DNA of 64,000 bases, taken from UBA2767 sp965228625. Its GTDB lineage: Bacteria > Pseudomonadota > Alphaproteobacteria > Rhizobiales > Methyloligellaceae. A program made the translations under genes and the position numbers. Under the pieces are notes generated by a model. That model was not told the DNA's origin and searched no databases. It saw only the letters and a list, made by a program, of their open reading frames with translations. Positions 53,268 through 62,242 of the stretch are shown piece after piece; the first letter of the stretch is position 1, and every line of letters begins with the position of its first letter. Where the stretch lies: assembly GCA_965228625.1 (NCBI GenBank), contig OZ245829.1:4836001-4900000 (forward strand). The letters run 5' to 3'.

Positions 53268-54468
53268 GCCTCAGGTCCATCTCGCCCCACAGCACGTTGA
53301 GTGCGTCGACGAGATGGTCGATATCGGCGTCGGAATGGAGCGGTCCCGGCGTCAGCCGGATGCGCTCGGTCCCGCGCGGGACGGTCGGATAGTTGATCGG
53401 CTGCACGTAAATGCCGAAACGGTCCATCAGCGCGTCCGTCAGGGCCTTGCACCGCACCGGATCGCCCACCATGACGGGCACGATGTGGCTCGGATTCTCC
53501 ATCAGCGGAAGGCCGGCTTCGCGCAACCGCTGTTTCAGGGTCCGTGCACGTTCCTGATGGCGCTCGCGTTCGATCTGGCTCACCTTCAGATGTCTGACGC
53601 TCGTCAGCGCGCCAGCCACGATTGCCGGTGCCAGAGACGTGGTGAAGATAAAGGCCGGTGCGAAAGAGCGGATGGCATCGACGATGTCGGCGCTTGCAGC
53701 GATGTAGCCGCCCATAATGCCGAAACCCTTCGCCAGGGTCCCTTCAATGACATCGATCCGGTCCATGACGCCGTCGCGTTCGGCAACGCCGCCGCCGCGC
53801 GATCCGTACAGGCCAACGGCATGAACCTCGTCGAGATAGGTCATGGCGTTGTACTTGTCGGCCAGGTCGCAAATGTCGGCAATCGGCGCCATATGGCCGT
53901 CCATGGAATAAACGGACTCGAATGCGATGAGTTTCGGCGTCTCGAGATCGTGCTGCTTCAACAACTCCTCGAGATGTCCGAGATCGTTGTGGCGCCAGAT
54001 ATGCTTCGGACCGCCGCCATGGCGGATGCCGGCAATCATCGAGGCGTGGTTCTTCTCGTCCGAGAAGATCACGCACCCGGGCAGCAATTGTACAATCGTG
54101 CTGATGGACGCGTCGTTTCCGACATATCCGGACGTGAACAGCAGGGCCGCCTCTTTGCCATGCAGATCGGCGAGTTCGCGCTCGAGTTCGACGTGATAAT
54201 GGGTGGTGCCCGAAATGTTTCGGGTGCCGCCCGAGCCGGCGCCGGCGCTGTCGATGGCTTCGTGCATCGCTTCCCTGACACGGGCATTCTGGCCCATGCC
54301 GAGATAGTCGTTGCTGCACCAGACCTTGATGTCACGGGTGCCGCTTTCCGAGAAGTGCTCCGCCTTCGGGAAATTGCCGCAACGCCGCTTGATATCCGCG
54401 AACTCGCGATATCGGCCCTCATCCCTGATGGATTTCAACGCATCAGCAAACGTTTTCTTGTAGTCCAT
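53257..54468 (-). CDS. hemA: 5-aminolevulinate synthase
   Basis: 403 residues; condenses glycine with succinyl-CoA to 5-aminolevulinate, the C4 route to heme typical of alphaproteobacteria. PLP lysine K247 in EGTLAKGFGIMGGYIAAS; the residue after Ala-Lys is Gly where Ala is usual. CSNDYLGMGQN (51-61), GSGGTRNISGTTHYH and FDEVHAVG-type TYLDEVHAVGLYG are typical. ATG 54468 (GTG 54477 also in frame). The 216 bases before ldtP contain no gene. Confidence 0.95.
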   Translation of the reverse strand: MDYKKTFADALKSIRDEGRYREFADIKRRCGNFPKAEHFSESGTRDIKVWCSNDYLGMGQNARVREAMHEAIDSAGAGSGGTRNISGTTHYHVELERELADLHGKEAALLFTSGYVGNDASISTIVQLLPGCVIFSDEKNHASMIAGIRHGGGPKHIWRHNDLGHLEELLKQHDLETPKLIAFESVYSMDGHMAPIADICDLADKYNAMTYLDEVHAVGLYGSRGGGVAERDGVMDRIDVIEGTLAKGFGIMGGYIAASADIVDAIRSFAPAFIFTTSLAPAIVAGALTSVRHLKVSQIERERHQERARTLKQRLREAGLPLMENPSHIVPVMVGDPVRCKALTDALMDRFGIYVQPINYPTVPRGTERIRLTPGPLHSDADIDHLVDALNVLWGEMDLRRAA

Positions 54469-54684
54469 GACGATCACTCAGTCTCCGGGGTCACCTGTTC
54501 CCTGCCGTCCGGCTGCCTTTTCTTTTTTTCCCGTACCGGCAGATTACATTATAACCGTTCCAATCTCCCAAAAATACACGCACCCGCCAACAGCCTATTT
54601 CGTCGCGGCAGCGCGAAGAATGCCATTGCAGCGGAACTGCGATGGAATTCTCACACGGCGAAGCGTTTGTGACATTGATCCAGG

Positions 54685-56034
54685 TTAATATGCCGAGGCT
54701 GTGGCGCCGACCCGGTCGCGGCCGTAGATGTCGCGGCGGAAGTTCACCGTTCCGTCTTTCGTGGCCCATGCGGTGACGTAAACGAAGTACACCGGAACGC
54801 GGCGTTTGAGCGAAACATCCTTCCGCACGCCGTTCTGTTCCAGTTGCGCGACCTTTCCGAAATCCCAGCCGCTATTTGGTTGCAGCAACCAGGTAACGAG
54901 TTGTTTGACGTTCTGAACCCGAACGCATCCCGAACTGTGCGCACGGAAGTTGCGCGCGAACAGGCTCTTGGACGGCGTGTCGTGCATGTACACGGAATGG
55001 GCGTTGTGGAAATTGATCTTCACAAAGCCCATGGAGTTGTCTTTCCACGGCTCCTGGCGGTACCGGTACGAATAGACTGCCGGCGAGTTCCAGTTGATGC
55101 TGCGCGGATCCAGTTTCTTGCCGCCCTTGAACGCATCGATGCGGTACTCGCTCAGGATGTCCTTTCCCCGATGCGCGTACAGACGTGCCTTGGGCACCAG
55201 ATCCTTGCGGACGATGCTCTGCGGGATGTTCCAGTACGGGTTGAAATTGATCTGGTGGATATGGCTGCGCAGGATGGGTGTCCTGCGATCCACCTTGCCG
55301 ACGACCGCGGCATGCCGCGAAATCACCTGGTCGTTTTCCACCGCCTCTATCTGCGCCGCGGGGATGTTGACGACCACGTATTTCTTGGCTGCGGAGTTCG
55401 AGTGTTTGCGCAGGCGCGCAAGATTGGTCTTGAGCTGCTGCAACCGTGCCTTGGCCGGAACGTTCAGCGCAAGGATCGTGGATTTGTCGAGGGCGCCGGT
55501 CGGCTTCAATCCATGACGTACCTGAAACCGCCTGATCCCCTCGCTCACACGATAGTCGTATCGTGCCGAGTATCGGCGGGAGGGTGGCAGATCGCGGCTC
55601 AGCTCGAGACGCCGGCGAAGGAGAACCACGGCACGATGGCGAGTGCCCTGCCTCAGCCGCAGCATCGGGATCGGCTTCCATCCGCCACTGGCAACGATCG
55701 CTTGGTACTGCTTGATCGCGGCCGAGAGCGGCGCGAGGTTGGATTTCGAGAGCGTCGGGTGGCCAACGGGAAGCTGAGCTTCCCAGGACCGTCTGAGCGG
55801 GCGATCGTGAGACCCGTACAAGCGGTCCGGATTACCCCAGTTCTGGCCCCATCGTTCCGAGCCGACGTCAGCCGACGCTCCGCGCGCCACCACGAGCGTG
55901 GTGATGAGAGCGATGCCGACAACGATGTGGGTGATTGATTTTCTGGTCGTACGCAAAACCTTGACCGGCACTTCTACTGTCCTCACTTCCGGGGCCCTTC
56001 CGGGCAGCAAAATAACGCGCTGTTTCATTACCAT
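54685..56034 (-). CDS. ldtP: L,D-transpeptidase (YcbB/LdtP-like) with peptidoglycan-binding domain
   Basis: 449 residues. A signal anchor (about 33-50) precedes a PG_binding_1-like part (about 135-190, with YRVSEGIRRFQVRHGLKPTG). The catalytic YkuD domain has H351 in VYMHDTPSKSLF and the Ser-Ser-Gly-Cys motif with C370 in RAHSSGCVRVQN. It makes 3-3 cross-links in the peptidoglycan or links lipoproteins. ATG 56034 has GGAG upstream. The MarR-type regulator upstream is likely its controller, as in Liberibacter and Sinorhizobium. Confidence 0.9.
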   Translation of the reverse strand: MVMKQRVILLPGRAPEVRTVEVPVKVLRTTRKSITHIVVGIALITTLVVARGASADVGSERWGQNWGNPDRLYGSHDRPLRRSWEAQLPVGHPTLSKSNLAPLSAAIKQYQAIVASGGWKPIPMLRLRQGTRHRAVVLLRRRLELSRDLPPSRRYSARYDYRVSEGIRRFQVRHGLKPTGALDKSTILALNVPAKARLQQLKTNLARLRKHSNSAAKKYVVVNIPAAQIEAVENDQVISRHAAVVGKVDRRTPILRSHIHQINFNPYWNIPQSIVRKDLVPKARLYAHRGKDILSEYRIDAFKGGKKLDPRSINWNSPAVYSYRYRQEPWKDNSMGFVKINFHNAHSVYMHDTPSKSLFARNFRAHSSGCVRVQNVKQLVTWLLQPNSGWDFGKVAQLEQNGVRKDVSLKRRVPVYFVYVTAWATKDGTVNFRRDIYGRDRVGATASAY

Positions 56035-56186
56035 AGGCTCCGGGTGGTTAACAAAGCCCGACTGGTTGTCTCATTTTCGTTATTGCGCGTGAGTTCGGCC
56101 ATGCGTGCCGTGAGTCTTCCCCGATTCGCGCTCGCACACTGACAATGGATTTTGGCGAAAATTCGCGAGCCCTGTGCAAAACATGA

Positions 56187-56216
56187 AAAACCCCCGGGGT
56201 CAGAAGACCCCGGGGG
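56187..56216 (-). terminator. Rho-independent terminator after ldtR
   Basis: CCCCCGGGGTC (56191-56201) and GACCCCGGGGG (56206-56216) form a perfect 11-base stem over AGAA. On the minus strand it is followed by TTTTT (56190-56186). It separates ldtR from ldtP. Confidence 0.92.
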
Positions 56217-56242
56217 CGAAGGTGGCTGACAGATGTATCAAA

Positions 56243-56749
56243 TCACAACCGATAGCGGATCTGATCACCCCAGAAGCGTTCCATGCGGAACAGCGAATCG
56301 TTCATCGCATCAAGGTCTGCACCATTGATGCCGCCAACCTTCTCGAGCGACTTCATTTGCCGGTCATAAAGATCGTTGATCACCTGGCAGATTTCCTTAC
56401 CCTTCTCGGTCAAGCTGACCCGCACCGAACGGCGGTCGCTTGTCGAGCGCTGGTGAAGGATATACCCGGCCTCAACGAGCTTTTTCAGGTTGTACGACAC
56501 GTTCGAACCGAGATAGTAGCCACGGCTTCTCAGCTCGCCCGCGGTCAATTCCGCATCCCCGATGTTGAACAGCAGCAAAGCTTGCACGCTGTTCACCTTC
56601 GAATGTCCGAGACGCTCGAACTCGTCCTTGATGACGTCGAGCAACAGCCGATGCAGCCGCTCGATCATCCGGAGCGATTTGAGGTACTGGTCCTTGATAT
56701 TGTTGTTATCGACCGGCTCCTCATGAGTCATGTCATATGCGACGCTCAT
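56243..56749 (-). CDS. ldtR: MarR family regulator, LdtR type
   Basis: 168 residues. Winged-helix MarR: VNSVQALLLFNIGDAELTAG, then LRSRGYYLGSNVSYNLKKLV (recognition helix) and the wing GYILHQRSTSDRRSVRVSLT. It agrees in size and features with LdtR, a regulator of L,D-transpeptidase genes described in Liberibacter and Sinorhizobium. ATG 56749 follows GAGGCAGG. A strong terminator follows the stop, so ldtP has its own promoter. Confidence 0.85.
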   Translation of the reverse strand: MSVAYDMTHEEPVDNNNIKDQYLKSLRMIERLHRLLLDVIKDEFERLGHSKVNSVQALLLFNIGDAELTAGELRSRGYYLGSNVSYNLKKLVEAGYILHQRSTSDRRSVRVSLTEKGKEICQVINDLYDRQMKSLEKVGGINGADLDAMNDSLFRMERFWGDQIRYRL

Positions 56750-56816
56750 ACCTGCCTCTTTTGTTTGTAAGTCTCCCCTTATGCGACAGGAGAGTACGCG
56801 AGGCGGGCTAAGATGG

Positions 56817-56835
56817 GCTTAAGGGGATAGCTTAA
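56817..56835 (+). repeat. GCTTAA direct repeats upstream of ldtR
   Basis: GCTTAA at 56817-56822 and at 56830-56835 are spaced 13 bases start to start, about 70-85 bases upstream of the ldtR start codon. A related GGCTAAGAT lies just before. Could be a binding site; no better evidence. Confidence 0.35.
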
Positions 56836-56862
56836 AATCCCGTAAACAGGCGGGACGGAAGT

Positions 56863-57927
56863 TCAGGCAAACGGGTTCACCGGCCGGAAGCCCGGAACGT
56901 CCTTTCCGGCGAAGATCGCGTCAACCGCCTCGTCGCTCACATCCTCGAGGCGTTTCGGTGACCAGTTCGGTTCGCCGTCCTTTTCCACCAGCAGGGCGCG
57001 AACACCCTCATAGAGCTCATCCCCCGTCAAAAAGGCATAGGCGACACGCGCTTCGATGATCAGGGCGGCGTCGAGAGACAAACGGCCGAATGCGGTAACC
57101 TGGCGGAACGCGACCTTGAGACTGAGCGGCGAATTCTTGCGGATTGCCGCCGCGGTATCGGCTGCCCACTTGCGTTCATCACCGTCAGCGCTGTCGAGGG
57201 ATGCGAGAATGTCCTCGACGGATGCATGCGAGAAGTGCCGGTCGATCTGATACTGCATATTGAGGAGCTCGGAGGGGCCGGGGTCCACGTGCCGGCTGTC
57301 GAGCACCGGATCGATCGGTTCCGCGTCGGACATGGCGTCGCAAATGGCGTCGAACTCGGACGCGTCGATGCAATGGGTCAGAAGCCCCAGCGCGTATGCA
57401 TCGGCGCGATCGATCGCGTTCCCCGTGAGGGCGAGGTACAACCCGATCTGTCCGGGCAAGCGCGGCAGAAAGAAGGTGGCGCCGATATCCGGAAAGAAAC
57501 CAATGCGCACCTCCGGCATGGCAAAGCTGTAATTCTCACCGGCGACCTTGTGGGTGCCGTAGAGCGACGCGCCGACCCCGCCGCCGAAAACGATGCCGTC
57601 CATCAGCGCCACGTGCGGCTTCATGAACCGGTCGAGCGTCCAGTTGTGCTGATACTCGCTGGTGTATTTCTCCAGGATCGTGTCGATATTGCCGGACGTT
57701 TTCGCCTCGTAGATCGCCTTGAGATCGCCGCCGCTGCAGAACGCCCGGTCCGATGTCGATTGCAGGATTGCTCCGTAGACATACGGGTCCACCGCCCATT
57801 TTATGTAGGAGGCCTCGAGGTCGGCGATCATGTCGTAGTTCAGTGCGTTGAGCGCCTTTGGACGGTTCAGGGTCGCCACGCCGCACCGGTCGCGCTGTTC
57901 CAGCAACAGTTCTTGGTTTTCGCTCAT
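56863..57927 (-). CDS. 3-hydroxyisobutyryl-CoA hydrolase-like crotonase family protein
   Basis: 354 residues, larger than usual hydratases and close to the HIBYL-CoA hydrolase branch of valine catabolism. The first oxyanion segment is AFCSGGDLKAIYE, the second GIVFGGGVGASLYGTHKV; FAMPEVRIGFFPDIGATFFL is typical for this branch and contains the catalytic Glu and Asp. The C-terminal half (SPLSLKVAFRQVTAFG) matches the ECH_2 type. ATG 57927 gives the usual start MSENQELLLEQ. Confidence 0.88.
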   Translation of the reverse strand: MSENQELLLEQRDRCGVATLNRPKALNALNYDMIADLEASYIKWAVDPYVYGAILQSTSDRAFCSGGDLKAIYEAKTSGNIDTILEKYTSEYQHNWTLDRFMKPHVALMDGIVFGGGVGASLYGTHKVAGENYSFAMPEVRIGFFPDIGATFFLPRLPGQIGLYLALTGNAIDRADAYALGLLTHCIDASEFDAICDAMSDAEPIDPVLDSRHVDPGPSELLNMQYQIDRHFSHASVEDILASLDSADGDERKWAADTAAAIRKNSPLSLKVAFRQVTAFGRLSLDAALIIEARVAYAFLTGDELYEGVRALLVEKDGEPNWSPKRLEDVSDEAVDAIFAGKDVPGFRPVNPFA

Positions 57928-58049
57928 GGGTCCCCATCTCATACATGACCGCAATCCGGCGGTCAGGAGCTATACACCGGCGGCACAATTCCTCAAGGTG
58001 TAGCGCCGCATTTTTGACGATTCTTCGCAACTGCCGGAATACGCTGACG

Positions 58050-59102
58050 ATGTCAGGACGATCCGCTTTACTTGTTGCAGCACTTGTCTGCATGCCGTGC
58101 GCGGTCACGGCGCAGGCCCCTGCGCCCGAAAAACCGGACGCCGCCGTAGTGGAAGTGCCCCCGCCGGTGCGCAACCCGAACATGCCGGGTGCGGTCACGG
58201 CGCACGCCCCCGAACCGGAAAAACCGGATTCTGCCGCGGTGGATGTGCCCCTGCCGGTGCGCAATCCGAAGCGGCTCGAACCACCCCCTCCCCCGCATCC
58301 GCGCGATAGGGAGGCGCCCGAATGGACCGCGCAGGAGATCCAGGCCGAAACCGACCGCTGCGAAATGATGCTGGCCGACATCGGCGTCGATTACGAGCCG
58401 TTGGCGCCGATCCGCGAGGGTGTTTGCGGCGCGCCGGCGCCGATCAAGCTGCGGTCCGTCGGCAAGGAACGCAAGATATCCATCGATCCGCCTGCGCGCG
58501 TGACATGCGGATTGGCCGCAACATTGAGTGCCTGGGTCGATGATGTTGTTCAGCCGTCCGCGCGGAAGCACCTGGGCAGTGACATTGTTTCGATCCGGAA
58601 CGTGGCCTCCTATGTCTGCCGCAACCGCTACAATGCGCCGGGCAAACGGATCTCCGAGCACGCACACGCCAATGCGCTCGATATGGCGTCGTTCAAGACG
58701 GCGGATGGCAAGACGGTCAGCGTGCTGGATGATTGGGCATTGCCGCCTGAAAAGCTGCCCGAAGAGAGCGCACCCAAGTCTGCCGTAAACGAAGCGTCCG
58801 CTGACACGTCGGTCGCAAAGGCTCCCGAGACCGGAGTCGTGCACACCGGAAAGGACGGCAAACCGCCGGGTCCGGCGGAAGGCACGGCGATCGAAAAGAC
58901 CGAAGACAAGCCGGAAGGCACGGGGACGGAGGATGCTCCCGAGGAGCCGCCCTACCGGCCGGAATCCGCGTTCCTGTTCGAGATTCACGACGGCGCGTGC
59001 AGGCTGTTCGGGACGGTTCTGGGACCGCTCGCCAACGCGGCACACAAGGATCACTTCCACTATGACCTCGCGGCGCGCAAACGCAGCAACTATTGCGAGT
59101 AG
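58050..59102 (+). CDS. Secreted extensin-like family protein with internal duplication
   Basis: 350 residues. A short signal peptide (RSALLVAALVCMPCAVTAQA) leads into a Pro/Ala-rich stretch with a near-exact 30-residue duplication at 14-73. The extensin-like domain starts at about 90 (RCEMMLADIGVDYEPLAPI) and includes GLAATLSAWVDDVVQPSARK, SYVCRNRYN and ISEHAHANALDMASF, ending in LFEIHDGACRLFGTVLG and AAHKDHFHYD. A 75-residue acidic linker (about 235-307) splits the domain. Such proteins are periplasmic peptidase-fold proteins of unknown role. The ATG at 58050 has a weak ribosome site. Confidence 0.82.
   Translation: MSGRSALLVAALVCMPCAVTAQAPAPEKPDAAVVEVPPPVRNPNMPGAVTAHAPEPEKPDSAAVDVPLPVRNPKRLEPPPPPHPRDREAPEWTAQEIQAETDRCEMMLADIGVDYEPLAPIREGVCGAPAPIKLRSVGKERKISIDPPARVTCGLAATLSAWVDDVVQPSARKHLGSDIVSIRNVASYVCRNRYNAPGKRISEHAHANALDMASFKTADGKTVSVLDDWALPPEKLPEESAPKSAVNEASADTSVAKAPETGVVHTGKDGKPPGPAEGTAIEKTEDKPEGTGTEDAPEEPPYRPESAFLFEIHDGACRLFGTVLGPLANAAHKDHFHYDLAARKRSNYCE
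58090..58269 (+). repeat. Tandem 90-base duplication in the extensin-like gene
   Basis: 58090-58179 and 58180-58269 match with scattered substitutions, in frame (30 codons). Shared stretches include GCGGTCACGGCGCA, AAAAACCGGA and CCGGTGCGCAA. The first copy contains the end of the signal peptide. Confidence 0.85.
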
Positions 59103-59210
59103 CTGTGCGTTGCCGCCAAGCCGGTAACGTTCCTGGCCAAGCGGACTGGTTTGACGGTTCGGGGAGTGATAGGTTTTCGGACTTGAACGTAAACCAAGTT
59201 GTGTTCTGCC

Positions 59211-60290
59211 ATGTCCTCCACCAACCGCCCCATTTCACTTGGCGCCGAGCGCGCCAAAAGAGACGAAACCACGACCGTTCCCTCCGACGAGGCAGGCGGG
59301 CCGGGCTTCCCGTCTGTCCGCATGCGGCGCAACCGCCGGGCCGACTGGTCACGCCGGTTGGTCGCGGAAAACACGCTTACCTGCGATGACCTGATCTGGC
59401 CAATTTTCGTCGTGGATGGCGAAAACGTGCGCACGCCGGTCGACTCCATGCCCGGCGTGGACCGGCTGTCCGTGGATCAGGCTGTGGAGGCGGCATTCGA
59501 GGCGGCGGACTTGAACATCCCGGCCATGGCGGTTTTTCCCTATACCGAACCGGCGCTGCGGGACGACGCCGGATCCCAGGCGTTCAATGCGGACAATCTC
59601 GTCTGCCAGGCGGTCCGCGCGATTAAGGAAAAAGTGCCGCAAATCGGTCTGATCTGCGATGTCGCACTCGACCCCTACACGAGCCATGGTCATGACGGCT
59701 TGCTGAGCGGCGACCAGATCGACAATGACCGTTCGCTCGACGCACTGGTACGCCAGGCGCTCGTACAGACCGAGGCGGGCGCGGACATCATCGCGCCGTC
59801 GGACATGATGGATGGACGCGTCGGCGCGATCCGGACGGCCCTGGAGCAGGCCGGGCACACGGACACGCAGATCATGGCCTATGCCGCCAAATACGCGTCT
59901 GCGTTCTACGGCCCGTTCCGTGATGCGACCGGTTCCACCGCAACCCTGAAGGGTGACAAGCGCACCTATCAGATGGATCCGTCGAATACAGACGAGGCGC
60001 TGCGCGAGGTCGAACTCGACGTGGGCGAAGGCGCGGACATGGTGATGGTCAAACCCGGCCTCCCCTATCTCGACATCGTGCGCCGCGTGAAGGACACCTT
60101 CGCGATGCCCACATTCGTGTACCAGGTGTCCGGTGAATACGCGATGCTGATGGCGGCGGCGAAAAACGGCTGGCTCGACGGCGACCGCGTCATTCTGGAG
60201 AGCCTCATCGCCTTCAAGCGCGCAGGGGCCGACGGCATTCTGAGTTACTTCGCGCCCCAGGCCGCCCGTCTCATCACGCAGGCCCGGTGA
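59211..60290 (+). CDS. hemB: Porphobilinogen synthase, Mg-dependent type
   Basis: 359 residues; joins two 5-aminolevulinates to porphobilinogen. Schiff-base lysines K227 (MAYAAKYASAFYGPFRDA) and K281 (MVMVKPGLPYL). The metal-site segment reads CDVALDPYTSHGHDG (149-163) with Asp and Ala instead of the zinc-binding cysteines, as in rhizobial Mg-requiring enzymes. The ATG at 59211 is preferred over TTG 59199. ilvA starts two bases after its stop. Confidence 0.95.
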   Translation: MSSTNRPISLGAERAKRDETTTVPSDEAGGPGFPSVRMRRNRRADWSRRLVAENTLTCDDLIWPIFVVDGENVRTPVDSMPGVDRLSVDQAVEAAFEAADLNIPAMAVFPYTEPALRDDAGSQAFNADNLVCQAVRAIKEKVPQIGLICDVALDPYTSHGHDGLLSGDQIDNDRSLDALVRQALVQTEAGADIIAPSDMMDGRVGAIRTALEQAGHTDTQIMAYAAKYASAFYGPFRDATGSTATLKGDKRTYQMDPSNTDEALREVELDVGEGADMVMVKPGLPYLDIVRRVKDTFAMPTFVYQVSGEYAMLMAAAKNGWLDGDRVILESLIAFKRAGADGILSYFAPQAARLITQAR

Positions 60291-60291
60291 G

Positions 60292-61554
60292 GTGGCGGTT
60301 GCCGAGGAGAAGTCGCCCGCATATGCCACATCACTGGCAGATATCCAGAGCGCGGCGGACGTCCTCAAGGGACATGTGGTTCGCACGCCGTTGATCGCGG
60401 CGTCCAAGCTCTCCGCTCTGACCGGCGCGGAGATCTTCATCAAGTACGAGAATCTCCAGTTCACCAATTCGTTCAAGGATCGCGGCGCTTACCTCAAGCT
60501 CGATTCACTCACCGGCGAGGAGCGCAAGCGCGGCGTCATTGCGATCTCGGCGGGCAATCACGCGCAGGCTGTCGCCTATCATGCGAGCCGGCTGGACATC
60601 CCTGCCGTCATCGTCATGCCGGAGGGCACGCCGTTCGTGAAAATCGGGAATACCGAAGCCCTCGGCGCGGAAGTCGTTCTTGCCGGAGAAACGCTGACCG
60701 AGTCGCGCGGGACCGCCGATAAAATCGCAAGAGAGCGCAATCTCACTTTCGTACACCCGTATGACGACCCGCTGGTCATTACCGGCCAGGGCACGGTCGG
60801 CCTCGAGATGCTTGCCGACCAGCCGGACCTCGACATGATCATCGTTCCGATTGGCGGTGGCGGGTTGATTGCCGGTTGCGCAATCGCCGCAAAGGCACTG
60901 AAACCCGGCATCGAGATCATCGGTGTCGAAGCGGAGTTCTTCCCCTCGATGCATCATGGGGTGCGTGGCGAGGAGCCGACTTGCGGGGGGCAGACCCTCG
61001 CCGAGGGCATTGCCGTCAAGAAGGCCGGCGAGCTGACGATGCCGATTGTGCGGGATCTCGTTTCCGACATCATCCTCGTCGATGAGGCGGAGATTGAGCG
61101 TGCGGTTTGCACGCTCCAGACAATCCAGAAAACAACGGCGGAAGGGGCTGGTGCGGCTGCTCTTGCAGCGATTTCCAGAGAGCCGGAACGGTTCAAAGGC
61201 AAGAAGGTCGGAGTTGTGCTGACAGGCGGGAACATCGATCCGCGCATGCTCGCCTCGATAGTGGTACGCGGTCTCCAGAACGAGGAGAAAATCGTCTCGC
61301 TTCGGTTGAGGATCACGGACAAGCCGGGCGAGCTTGGATCGATCGCGTCCATGCTCGGCAAGGCGGGTGCGAACATCCTCGAGGTTTCACATCGCCGGAC
61401 ATTTCTCGATGTGCCGGCAAAAGGCGCAACGCTCGATATCGTCCTCGAGACCAAGGACGCCGCCCATGCGGCACAGGTCATGGACGAAATGCGCAAGGCC
61501 GGATTCAAGGTCGAACGGCGCTCCGGCTCCGATGGCGCGTTCGGCGCATTCTAG
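60292..61554 (+). CDS. ilvA: Threonine ammonia-lyase with ACT domain
   Basis: 420 residues; PLP enzyme making 2-oxobutyrate from threonine. PLP lysine K62 in FTNSFKDRGAYLKL; ISAGNHAQAVAYHA and the IGGGGLIAGCAIAAKAL phosphate-binding loop follow. The last 85 residues (VSLRLRITDKPGELGSIASM) are one ACT domain, so the protein is a TdcB-plus-ACT form rather than the two-ACT biosynthetic IlvA. GTG 60292 start, two bases after hemB. Confidence 0.9.
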   Translation: MAVAEEKSPAYATSLADIQSAADVLKGHVVRTPLIAASKLSALTGAEIFIKYENLQFTNSFKDRGAYLKLDSLTGEERKRGVIAISAGNHAQAVAYHASRLDIPAVIVMPEGTPFVKIGNTEALGAEVVLAGETLTESRGTADKIARERNLTFVHPYDDPLVITGQGTVGLEMLADQPDLDMIIVPIGGGGLIAGCAIAAKALKPGIEIIGVEAEFFPSMHHGVRGEEPTCGGQTLAEGIAVKKAGELTMPIVRDLVSDIILVDEAEIERAVCTLQTIQKTTAEGAGAAALAAISREPERFKGKKVGVVLTGGNIDPRMLASIVVRGLQNEEKIVSLRLRITDKPGELGSIASMLGKAGANILEVSHRRTFLDVPAKGATLDIVLETKDAAHAAQVMDEMRKAGFKVERRSGSDGAFGAF

Positions 61555-61642
61555 GGGGCCGACCGGACCGGCCCTTGCCCCGCCTGTCCATCGTCACCAT
61601 CTGTAAGGTCGCGATTGACCCTTGCAGGAGGTTCAAAAATCC

Positions 61643-62176
61643 ATGGCAACCGAGTCGGCCCGCAATCAAGGCCAGCAGGACGTGAGCTTCGAAATGGCGG
61701 ACAAGCCTCACGCCTACGATCCGGTCTCGCAGAGCGAGTATTTCGAAGGCGTGCTGAGCCGCCGCGTCTTGGCGTTTCTGATCGATGTGGTGATCATTTT
61801 TTCGCTGACCATCGTGGCCTATATGGTGGTGCTGGTCGCCGGGATTTTCACGCTCGGGCTGGCCTGGCTCCTGCTCGGCCTCGCTTTTCCGGTGATCGCG
61901 CTTGCCTACAGCGCCATCACGCTCAGCGCGCCCCAGTCTGCGACCATCGGCATGCGCGTAACCGATTTGCAGATGCGAACCTGGTACGGTGCGCGCATGT
62001 ATGCGCTTCTCGGCGCGTTTCATGCGGTGCTGTTCTACATCTCGGTTACGGTCATCACGCCGCTTGTGCTGCTCATCGCCCCGTTCAATGCGCGCAAGCG
62101 CTGCCTGCATGATTTCCTGGCCGGAGTCGTCGTCATCAATTCCGACGAGCGGGCCGAGGTTTACAGACGCCTCTAG
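61643..62176 (+). CDS. RDD family membrane protein
   Basis: 177 residues. The RDD domain follows a polar N-terminal 35 residues: GVLSRRVLAFLIDVVIIFSL supplies the Arg and Asp, then FTLGLAWLLLGLAFPVIALA, GMRVTDLQM and KRCLHDFLAGVVVIN. Four hydrophobic segments are seen. Role unknown; transport has been suggested for some members. GGAGG lies 12-16 bases before ATG 61643. Confidence 0.88.
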   Translation: MATESARNQGQQDVSFEMADKPHAYDPVSQSEYFEGVLSRRVLAFLIDVVIIFSLTIVAYMVVLVAGIFTLGLAWLLLGLAFPVIALAYSAITLSAPQSATIGMRVTDLQMRTWYGARMYALLGAFHAVLFYISVTVITPLVLLIAPFNARKRCLHDFLAGVVVINSDERAEVYRRL

Positions 62177-62242
62177 AGAGCTTTCCACATCCACGTGAGA
62201 TTGGTGGCGATGGCAGGGTGATTCTGCCCTAGTATCCGGGGC

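Noticed and set aside
58090..58269. CRISPR-like repeat
   Set aside because: Two in-frame 90-base copies with coding substitutions and no spacers; it is a protein duplication.
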